DNA of 6,756 nucleotides from an uncultured Lachnospiraceae bacterium (GTDB taxonomy: Bacteria > Bacillota > Clostridia > Lachnospirales > Lachnospiraceae), in the NCBI GenBank assembly GCA_947174985.1, contig CAMWLB010000169.1, forward strand, positions 1 to 6,756, in the 5' to 3' direction. The position numbers were made by a program, and so were the translations under genes. Below, piece after piece: positions 1 to 6,142 of this stretch. The notes under the pieces were generated by a model that saw nothing but the letters and a program-made list of their open reading frames with translations, made no database searches and was not told where the DNA came from. The first letter of the stretch is position 1, and each line of letters opens with the position of its first letter.

Positions 1-258
1 CGGCAGGGATATGGAAATGTCCTGCGATGAGGCGGTTATCCGCAAGATGGGCAGCGGTGTGAAAAAGGAATATTCTGCTTCCCTGCTGAATCTTGCCACG
101 GGCAGGCGGATTGTTGGCGGCGTACCGCTGGCGTTCGGTGAAGGTGATACGGGCGGCAGAATCAAAAATGTGCTCAGCTATAAAAAACCGGCGGCGGTGC
201 TGATAGGTGCAGTAGCAGTAGTGATTGTGGCGGCAGCGGCAGTATTGCTTGCCAATCC
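1..258 (+). repeat. Tandem-paralogue repeat, N-terminal block, copy 1
   Basis: This block aligns without gaps to 2517-2774 (constant offset of 2516). By hand count there are about 10 mismatches in the first 190 bases, roughly 95% identity, and divergence increases through the membrane-helix codons after that. It encodes the end of the peptidase region and the last membrane helix of the first M56 protein. Confidence 0.9.
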
Positions 259-1831
259 CCGTAAAATCTCCGATTCCGAAGGTGCGGAGCCGACGGGCGA
301 AGGGGAACTGACGGAGGTGCTGTATGGTGTTGTCGGAGAATATGACGGCGGATATGTGGTAACCATTCCGGTGATCGGCGTGGTAGAGTTGAATACGGAT
401 AAGATTGAGACTTATTTTGAGCCCGGCGAGGACGGGCAGGATTTGCGTGCCGGGGATTTGGTAGAAATTAAATTTGCTGCGGGCGTGGATGTGCAGGTGC
501 TGGAGACCTATCCGGCGCGATTCGCCCAGCCTGTGGAGCATGTTTATATTATGCAGCGTGGGCTGGCACTCTCCTATGTGGGAGAGGACCGTTACCGCAT
601 TTCCTTTCCCATCGGAGGTCCGAAGGTGAGAGGAGGAGAGGAAGTGGAGGCAGGAGATATGCTGCAAATCTACCGGACGGACGAGTACGGGGAAAATGAA
701 GTGCCCTGGCGCATGGTGCCGGTTCTGGAGGTGGATAAAGAGAAGAATCAGGCTTCGATAGAGCTTTCCACAGAGGATACACGGGTATTTCTTACAGAGC
801 TTAACCAAACCATTTCCCGTGTTTATATCAAAGCGCAGGATAGTGCGGCAGGCAGCGGCGGAGAGGGGAACGCAGAAACAGGCGGCAGCCCGGAGGAAGA
901 ACAGGCGCTCGTTGTGAACGCAGAGGGCTCTTATGAGGTGGCGATTCTTGGCTTGTCAGAGGGGGAGCCGCGTGCGATTACTGCATATGAACTGGTTGAA
1001 AATTATGAAAGTCGGATTTTTAATGTGGAAGAAGGAGATGAACCGCTTGTTTTTTCCGATGACTGTGTTTATCTGGTGAATACGACTATGGAAACCGTGA
1101 ACTACAAGGAGGTTTCCTATGAGGAGTTTGTGGAAACTCTGGTTAAGTGGGAGGATGGTTTTCAGAGGAACCCTGTACAGCTTACCTTGCGGGATAACCT
1201 GATTGTGGAAGCTGCGCAGAGGAACGCCTACATGAAATATGGTATTTCTTATTATAGAAAGGTCTTTGATCACGGGTATCAGGATATGCTGGAGATTGCG
1301 GGCGAAGATATGCTGGAACAGTATTATACGCTGGCGGGCACGGAAACATTTGATGTGGCGGATAGTGATGGTGATGAGCAGATTGAAATCTATACCGGCA
1401 ATATCGGGGACGGAAATAGCGGATTGGTGCTGTTCCGTGATGCGGAGGGCAGTCTGCTCTATTCTGAATTTGCGCATCAGGCACGCGCAGGCTGGAACAA
1501 TGTTTATCTGGGAGAGATAGACGGCATGGGCTTTATTATGAACCTGTGGATAGAGGACAGGGACGATTATGGATCATACTCCTACTGTGTGTACAGGCTT
1601 TCCGCAGAGGGAAAAATCCTGCAGATAGCGGGTTCTTCCTTTGACTGGGGGCTTAGGATGGAATATGAGGACGTATTTTTTCAGGCATGGATGGAGCCTC
1701 TTACGTACTATCTGGAGCACAGCTACCTGATTCTGAGCAGCCAGGAAGGAGAATTGCGGACGGAGCAGGTGTCGGAGGCGGATGTGTATAATTATGAAAC
1801 TTTGAATCTGAAAGGCAGAAAAATAGGTTGA
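1..1831 (+). CDS. M56 family (BlaR1/MecR1-like) membrane metallopeptidase receptor, 5'-truncated by window edge
   Basis: The reading frame is already open at base 2 and ends at TGA 1829-1831. The first visible codons (G-R-D-M-E-M-S-C-D-E) align with residues 231-240 of the downstream paralogue, so the HExxH zinc site and N-terminal membrane helices lie before the window. The ATG at 11 is an internal Met, not the start. If its front matches the paralogue, the full protein would be about 840 residues (inference). Counting from the Met at 11: residues 1-55 are the end of the cytoplasmic peptidase region, including a candidate third zinc ligand (Glu2). Residues 60-82 are an Ala/Val-rich membrane helix. 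Residues 100-275 are a beta-rich extracellular segment missing from the paralogue. Residues 280-298 are a Gly/Glu/Ser linker. Residues 308-606 are the shared C-terminal ectodomain with a D-S-D-G-D motif near 451-455. Known family members signal through BlaI-type repressors. The ligand here is unknown, and no penicillin-binding sensor domain is apparent. Confidence 0.88.
   Translation, partial: GRDMEMSCDEAVIRKMGSGVKKEYSASLLNLATGRRIVGGVPLAFGEGDTGGRIKNVLSYKKPAAVLIGAVAVVIVAAAAVLLANPRKISDSEGAEPTGEGELTEVLYGVVGEYDGGYVVTIPVIGVVELNTDKIETYFEPGEDGQDLRAGDLVEIKFAAGVDVQVLETYPARFAQPVEHVYIMQRGLALSYVGEDRYRISFPIGGPKVRGGEEVEAGDMLQIYRTDEYGENEVPWRMVPVLEVDKEKNQASIELSTEDTRVFLTELNQTISRVYIKAQDSAAGSGGEGNAETGGSPEEEQALVVNAEGSYEVAILGLSEGEPRAITAYELVENYESRIFNVEEGDEPLVFSDDCVYLVNTTMETVNYKEVSYEEFVETLVKWEDGFQRNPVQLTLRDNLIVEAAQRNAYMKYGISYYRKVFDHGYQDMLEIAGEDMLEQYYTLAGTETFDVADSDGDEQIEIYTGNIGDGNSGLVLFRDAEGSLLYSEFAHQARAGWNNVYLGEIDGMGFIMNLWIEDRDDYGSYSYCVYRLSAEGKILQIAGSSFDWGLRMEYEDVFFQAWMEPLTYYLEHSYLILSSQEGELRTEQVSEADVYNYETLNLKGRKIG
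932..1828 (+). repeat. Tandem-paralogue repeat, C-terminal ectodomain block, copy 1
   Basis: It aligns to about 2953-3846. Similarity is moderate at first, with small indels, then high from about 1241, where the offset is 2018. A hand count over 1301-1361 gives about 8 mismatches in 61 bases. It encodes the shared C-terminal extracellular domain. Confidence 0.85.
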
Positions 1832-3858
1832 AAGAAAAACTTTTTGTTGGAATTTTGAATATGAGCCTGACGGCTTGTATTATCATACCGGTTGTGATAG
1901 CGCTCAGATTTTTGCTGCGAAAGGCGCCGAAGCTCTTTTCCTATATCCTTTGGTCGGTGGTGCTTTTCAGGCTGATTTGTCCGGTTTCCTTTTCAGCGGC
2001 ATTTTCTCTGCTTGGTGCGCTTAATGCGCCGAAAACGGAGAGAGGACAGATTTCTTATATATCTGTTGATATTGCTGTAATACCTGCTGATACAAAAGAC
2101 ATGCAGTTTCCAGTGGCAAGTCCCGTGGCGGGCGGAGCCGCTTTGGAGAAGACGCCTGCAGCAGAGCCGATGGTATCCGCGGTTACAATCGGGTCATGGA
2201 TTTGGATTGCGGGCGTATTGGCACTGCTTATCTATAGTGTGGTGACGCTGGTAAAACTGAAGAGAAAGCTGAAGGGTGCCGGACATGAGTGGGACAATAT
2301 TTATATTGCAGAAAATCTGACAACGCCTTTTGTCTGCGGTTTTCTGGCGCCGAAGATTTACCTGCCCTCTGCGCTGGAAGGGGAGGAAAAGGCGTATATC
2401 CTGCTGCATGAGCAGATACACATAAAAAGGGGAGACCACATCGTCAAGCTTCTGGGGTATCTGGCGCTTTGTATGCACTGGTTTAATCCTCTTGTGTGGG
2501 CGGCATTTTTCTTAAGCGGCAGGGATATGGAAATGTCCTGCGATGAGGCGGTCATCCGCAAGATGGGCAGCGATGTGAAAAAGGAATATTCTGCTTCCCT
2601 GCTGAATCTTGCCACAGGCAGGCGGATTATCGGCGGTGTGCCGCTGGCGTTCGGTGAAGGCGATACGGGCGGCAGAATCAAAAATGTGCTCCGCTATAAA
2701 AAACCTGCGTCGGCACTGATTTGTGCAGCAGTCATCGTGATTGCGGCTGCGGCGGCAGTACTGCTTGCCAATCCCCAGAAAAGTGCAGCTTCCGAAGGCG
2801 CAGGGATGACAGGAGGAGTGGAGCAGACTGCGAAGGAGGCACTGCATGGTGCTGCCGGAGAATATGGCGGCGTCGGACAGGAAAATGAGGCGGACAATGC
2901 AGGACAGGAAGATGGAAAAGCGGGCGGCAGTCTGCAGGAAGAGCCGATGACCGGTACGCTGGAAATCAGGATGTTGTCAGAAAAAGAACCGAAAACAATT
3001 ACCGCATATGCGCTGCAAAAAGATAATGGGGAATGGATTGTCTATCATGGATATGAAGATGAAATAGGACCTCTTGTGTTTGCAGAGAACTGCGTTTATA
3101 AGGTGAATACATCTATGGAAACCATAGCCTATGAGGAGGTTTCTTACGAGGAGTTTATGGATTTCCTTGAAATAGAGGATTTTCGTTTCTCTATCCGGAT
3201 TACGTTTGTGGACAATGTGATTGTGGAAGCCTCAAAAATAAGCATATACGAGGAGTACGGCATTTCTTATGCGGCAAAGCTTCCTGATTACGGCTATCAG
3301 TATATGCTGGAACTTGCGGGCGAAGATATGCTGGATAAGTATTATACACTGGCAGGCATGGAAAGCTTTGATGTGGCAGATAGTGATGGTGATGAACTGA
3401 TAGAGATATATACCGGCGATATCGGAGAGGGTAACAGCGGACTGGTGCTGTTCCGGAATGCGGATGGCAGTCTGCTCTATTCTGAATTTGCGCATCAGGA
3501 ACGCTCAAACTGGAACAATGTTTATCTGGGAGAGATAGACGGCACGGGATTTATTATGAATCTGTATATAGATGACGTAGGCTTTTATGGGGACTATGCC
3601 TATCGTGTGTACAGGCTTTCCGCAAAGGGAGAAATCCTGCAGATAGCGGGTTCCGGCTTTGGCTGGGGGGAGTCTTTTGCATATCAGGACGAATTATTTA
3701 GAGAATGGGTAGAGCCCTTGGAGTATTATCTGGAGCACAGCCGCCTGATTCTGAGCAGTCAGGATGGAGAGCTGCGGACGGAACAGGTATCGGAGGCTGA
3801 CAAGTACAATTATGAGACCTTGAACCTAAAAGACAGAAATTTGGTGAGAATGCCATGA
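1828..3858 (+). CDS. M56 family (BlaR1/MecR1-like) membrane metallopeptidase receptor, complete
   Basis: This 676-residue protein is a predicted membrane zinc protease and signal receptor. Hydrophobic helices lie near 12-30, 36-54, 122-142 and 293-313, with a further hydrophobic stretch near 205-229. The zinc motif is H194-E-Q-I-H198, followed by a candidate third ligand, Glu235, in the D-M-E-M-S-C-D-E motif typical of M56 proteins. Residues 318-372 are a low-complexity extracellular linker rich in Gly/Glu/Ala. Residues 376-676 are an ectodomain homologous to that of the preceding gene, including D-S-D-G-D near 518-522. I chose the TTG start at 1828 because it gives the usual M56 opening (Phe then L-N-M-S-L-T-A) and overlaps the upstream stop, which fits translational coupling. 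The ATG at 1861 would lose the first 11 residues and has no Shine-Dalgarno site. By analogy with BlaR1, ligand binding outside would trigger cytoplasmic proteolysis and derepression. Neither ligand nor target can be read from the window. Confidence 0.93.
   Translation: MKEKLFVGILNMSLTACIIIPVVIALRFLLRKAPKLFSYILWSVVLFRLICPVSFSAAFSLLGALNAPKTERGQISYISVDIAVIPADTKDMQFPVASPVAGGAALEKTPAAEPMVSAVTIGSWIWIAGVLALLIYSVVTLVKLKRKLKGAGHEWDNIYIAENLTTPFVCGFLAPKIYLPSALEGEEKAYILLHEQIHIKRGDHIVKLLGYLALCMHWFNPLVWAAFFLSGRDMEMSCDEAVIRKMGSDVKKEYSASLLNLATGRRIIGGVPLAFGEGDTGGRIKNVLRYKKPASALICAAVIVIAAAAAVLLANPQKSAASEGAGMTGGVEQTAKEALHGAAGEYGGVGQENEADNAGQEDGKAGGSLQEEPMTGTLEIRMLSEKEPKTITAYALQKDNGEWIVYHGYEDEIGPLVFAENCVYKVNTSMETIAYEEVSYEEFMDFLEIEDFRFSIRITFVDNVIVEASKISIYEEYGISYAAKLPDYGYQYMLELAGEDMLDKYYTLAGMESFDVADSDGDELIEIYTGDIGEGNSGLVLFRNADGSLLYSEFAHQERSNWNNVYLGEIDGTGFIMNLYIDDVGFYGDYAYRVYRLSAKGEILQIAGSGFGWGESFAYQDELFREWVEPLEYYLEHSRLILSSQDGELRTEQVSEADKYNYETLNLKDRNLVRMP
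2517..2774 (+). repeat. Tandem-paralogue repeat, N-terminal block, copy 2
   Basis: This is the partner of 1-258, inside the second M56 gene. Homology probably continues upstream of this block, but the matching part of copy 1 lies before the window. Confidence 0.9.
2953..3846 (+). repeat. Tandem-paralogue repeat, C-terminal ectodomain block, copy 2
   Basis: This is the partner of 932-1828 in the second M56 gene. The shared protein landmarks, in order, are I-T-A-Y, P-L-V-F, E-V-S-Y-E-E-F, A-G-E-D-M-L, D-V-A-D-S-D-G-D-E, W-N-N-V-Y-L-G-E-I-D-G and Y-N-Y-E-T-L-N-L-K. Confidence 0.85.
3843..3848 (+). promoter_or_regulatory. Shine-Dalgarno site (GGTGAG) of the lipoprotein gene, inside the end of the second M56 gene
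   Basis: GGTGAG sits 6 nt before ATG 3855, and GGTGA matches the 3' part of the AGGAGGTGA consensus. It lies within the last codons of the upstream gene. This supports the 3855 start and coupled translation through the ATGA overlap. Confidence 0.6.
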
Positions 3859-6038
3859 AAAGATTTTATTTTCTGTTTTTAATGTTGTGGTGTGTTCTGT
3901 TTTTCGCAGGATGTGGAAAGCAGGAGGAGCATAAGGAGGGTGGCGTGCAGGGGGCGCCTGCAGACACTGAATCCGCCGCTGCAGGAGCGGGAAATCTCGC
4001 GGAAGGACAGGCAGAGTACCGTGATATTTATGCAGACCCGCAGACCATTTTTGCATGGGAGGAGAGTACGGGAGAGTCGCCCTTATCGGATTCGGGCATG
4101 CGTTTTTGCGGCATGCAGTTTTATCAGGGTGAACCGGTACAGTTCTGGGAGAAGTACTGCTATAATGATGTAGGAAAGTATGTGTATTCTGATGTTTATC
4201 TGTACAGAATCGATGGAAGCAGCGAGTTGTTATGGCAGACCTCTTTGTCCTTTTTTTATCATGTATATCTGGACGAGGATGGGAATGGTTACTGCTGGGG
4301 AGATACTTATAAGGATGGGGGAGGGGGACTGTCAGAAGTAGAACGTTCCACCCTTGTCAAGTATCTTGCGAATGGGGAAATTCTCTTTACAAGGGAATGG
4401 GAGGATGGCAGTTCTGTGGCGGACATCTGCAGCCTGCCGGATGGCAGGGTGTACCTGATTTTGGCGGATGCAAGAGCGAGACGCCTGCTGGAACTTGACC
4501 CTGCCACCGGGCTTACGGAAGAAGTAAAACAGGTCAAACTGCTGAGTAGTGGAGGACAGATGTTGGGGGCTGGAAACAGTACGCTGCTTCTGTATAATAT
4601 GTGTGGTCTTTTCAGTAGTAATGAAATTACGGAATTGAACATGATGGATGGAACGGAAAACAGTATCTTTTCTTTTGAGGGAACCTCTTATAATGGTTAT
4701 GGTATGGCACAGTGGGATTTCAGGATGATGGAGGACGGAAGCACAGAGATTCTTTATGCAGATTTTTTGGGTGAGACAGCTATATGGGACAGGCTGCAGA
4801 TAAAAGATGTGGAAAAAATCCCGATTGTCATCAGGGGCAGTTTTGCTACCGAGGGCTGGATAGCCGGACAGGCAGCTTTGTTTAACGCGCAGAGTGATAC
4901 ATACCATGTGATAGTGGAAAGCTGCAAACTGGATGAAAGGGCTGATTATGCAAGATTAACCAGTGTGCAGATTGCCACTGGAGAGGGACCGGATATCGTG
5001 TGCGGGGATTTGCTGGAGGATTACCTTGCCGGTCTGCTGGAAAAGGGCGCTTTTGAGGATTTAAGCCCCTATATGGCAGATAGCAGCATCAGGGAGGAGG
5101 ACTATTTTCCTTTTACCTTCAACTTCTGGAAGGAGGACGGCAGGGTGTACGGAATCTGCCCCAGATTTCCCGGCGGGGTAGGGGTAGAAATTGATGAAAA
5201 GGTTCTGGGCGGACGCGTAGAGCCTGACATCCACACACTGGTAGATGCTTTGCTTTCCTGGCAGGAAGAGGCAGTATATCTGAAAAACTATGGTTCGCAG
5301 AAGCTGCTGGAGCTCTTTTTAGAGGGGACGGAAACACTGTGGGGGGCAGTGGACTGGGAACAGGGAACCTGCGATTTTAGCGGAGAACTGTTTCAAAACA
5401 TATTGGAGATTGCAAAGCAGTATGGAGATGACGGCAGAAAAGGGGGTCTCCCCAGTCTGGCGCAGGATTTGGATCGCAGTGTTTCAGACATTTTCCGTTT
5501 TCATGGGCCGGCGGAGCAGGAAGAAAGCGGAATGGTATTGGTGGGCGTTCTCTTTGACGATGGCTGTCATCTGGCACTTTCCTCTTTCATGGCGATGGCA
5601 ATCAACGCAAATTCTGCTCACAAGGAAGGCGCATGGGAATTTATCTGTTTTCTTTTGGGAGAGGATGCACAGAATACTTATGCTGTTGATGGCAATATTC
5701 CTGTCTTGCAAAGCGCTTTTGATTTGATGATTGACGGACAGAAAGAAAGGGTTGCAGGTGATAATCAAATCATCATAACCATTACAGAGATGGGGGCAAA
5801 CGGCGCTACGGGTGCACAGTGGACGGAAATCTATGACGAAGAGGATATTACAGAGGAGAAAATAGAGACATATAGAAAAATGCTGGAGGGAGCGTGTCCA
5901 TATCCTATCCGTACTTTACCAGTCCTCGATATTATCTATGAGGAAGCGGCGGATTATTTTAACGGCAGCAAAAGCCTGGATGAGGTATGTGGGATTATAG
6001 AGAACAGAGTACAGTTATATCTAAATGAAAGCCGTTGA
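3855..6038 (+). CDS. Extracellular solute-binding lipoprotein with N-terminal propeller-like region
   Basis: This 727-residue protein starts at an ATG overlapping the previous stop (ATGA). Residues 1-20 form a lipoprotein signal peptide: K2-R3, a hydrophobic core and the lipobox F17-A-G-C20, so Cys20 should be lipidated and the protein anchored outside the membrane. Phe at -3 is a weak lipobox position. Residues 21-55 are a low-complexity tether. Residues about 85-320 contain repeated short beta-strand units with Asp/Gly turns (around D140-E-D-G-N, L195-P-D-G-R and M292-E-D-G-S), suggesting a propeller-like or beta-repeat domain. From about 323 it resembles family 1 ABC extracellular solute-binding proteins: A340-A-L-F-N-A near the domain start, G376-E-G-P-D-I, L397-x-x-G-A-F-x-D-L, and A582-I-N-A-N followed by A593-W-E-F in the helical part. 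No ABC permease or ATPase is in the window, so it may serve sensing with the M56 receptors rather than transport (inference). The ligand is unknown; sugar is plausible given the GH3 neighbour. Confidence 0.88.
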   Translation: MKRFYFLFLMLWCVLFFAGCGKQEEHKEGGVQGAPADTESAAAGAGNLAEGQAEYRDIYADPQTIFAWEESTGESPLSDSGMRFCGMQFYQGEPVQFWEKYCYNDVGKYVYSDVYLYRIDGSSELLWQTSLSFFYHVYLDEDGNGYCWGDTYKDGGGGLSEVERSTLVKYLANGEILFTREWEDGSSVADICSLPDGRVYLILADARARRLLELDPATGLTEEVKQVKLLSSGGQMLGAGNSTLLLYNMCGLFSSNEITELNMMDGTENSIFSFEGTSYNGYGMAQWDFRMMEDGSTEILYADFLGETAIWDRLQIKDVEKIPIVIRGSFATEGWIAGQAALFNAQSDTYHVIVESCKLDERADYARLTSVQIATGEGPDIVCGDLLEDYLAGLLEKGAFEDLSPYMADSSIREEDYFPFTFNFWKEDGRVYGICPRFPGGVGVEIDEKVLGGRVEPDIHTLVDALLSWQEEAVYLKNYGSQKLLELFLEGTETLWGAVDWEQGTCDFSGELFQNILEIAKQYGDDGRKGGLPSLAQDLDRSVSDIFRFHGPAEQEESGMVLVGVLFDDGCHLALSSFMAMAINANSAHKEGAWEFICFLLGEDAQNTYAVDGNIPVLQSAFDLMIDGQKERVAGDNQIIITITEMGANGATGAQWTEIYDEEDITEEKIETYRKMLEGACPYPIRTLPVLDIIYEEAADYFNGSKSLDEVCGIIENRVQLYLNESR

Positions 6039-6043
6039 ATTTG

Positions 6044-6065
6044 AAATTGCCAGTCAACTGAATTT
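6044..6065. promoter_or_regulatory. Imperfect inverted repeat overlapping the -35 region and spacer
   Basis: The arms AAATT...CAGT and ACTG-AATTT are separated by CA, with two extra bases (GC) in the left arm. The dyad overlaps the -35 box and the spacer of the GH3 promoter, a common place for a repressor operator. It is AT-rich and short, so chance is possible. It could also act as a weak hairpin after the lipoprotein gene, but it lacks a GC-rich stem and a clean T-tract, so I do not call it a terminator. Confidence 0.25.
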
Positions 6066-6075
6066 ATTATATAAT
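6047..6075 (+). promoter_or_regulatory. Sigma-A type promoter for the GH3 gene
   Basis: A -35 box TTGCCA (6047-6052, 5 of 6 to consensus) is followed by a 17-nt spacer and a perfect -10 box TATAAT (6070-6075). Transcription would begin near 6082, leaving a leader of about 60 nt before the ATG at 6143. A second, weaker combination, TTGAAA (6041-6046) with TATTAT (6065-6070), overlaps it. This suggests that the glycosidase can be transcribed independently of the receptor/lipoprotein operon. Confidence 0.72.
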
Positions 6076-6129
6076 AAATACATATGAAGGTTCGGAATGA
6101 GTAGAAATAAAGTGTAATCATTGCAGGAC

Positions 6130-6135
6130 AGGAGG
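6130..6135 (+). promoter_or_regulatory. Strong Shine-Dalgarno site (AGGAGG) of the GH3 gene
   Basis: AGGAGG lies 7 nt before ATG 6143, a perfect match to the Firmicute anti-Shine-Dalgarno sequence at ideal spacing. It fixes the start codon, and it is stronger than anything seen ahead of the three upstream genes. Confidence 0.85.
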
Positions 6136-6142
6136 CTGGTAT

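Noticed and set aside
956..1477. 173-residue open frame on the minus strand within the first receptor gene
   Set aside because: It lies wholly inside a well-supported coding region, shows no family motif, and a similar antisense frame appears at the homologous site of the paralogue (3232-3495), as expected for a codon-usage shadow.
11..1831. Treating the first gene as a complete 606-residue protein starting at ATG 11
   Set aside because: The frame is open upstream to the window edge, and this Met matches internal Met234 of the paralogue, within the conserved M56 motif.
4317..4327. G-run (five G, A, five G) as a possible slippage or phase-variation site
   Set aside because: The frame is intact through it, it simply encodes a Gly run, and the tract is too short to argue for programmed slippage.
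4332..4907. 191-residue open frame on the minus strand within the lipoprotein gene
   Set aside because: Composition is unlike a real protein (many His, Gln, Ser and Arg from reversed codons) and no ribosome site or known domain is visible.
6039..6082. Rho-independent terminator after the lipoprotein gene
   Set aside because: The only dyad is short, AT-rich and imperfect, and is followed by mixed A/T rather than a T-tract; it coincides with a strong promoter instead.
6084..6104. Six-codon mini-ORF (M-K-V-R-N-E) in the leader of the glycosidase gene
   Set aside because: It starts almost at the predicted transcript 5' end with no Shine-Dalgarno site; an ORF this short is easily due to chance.
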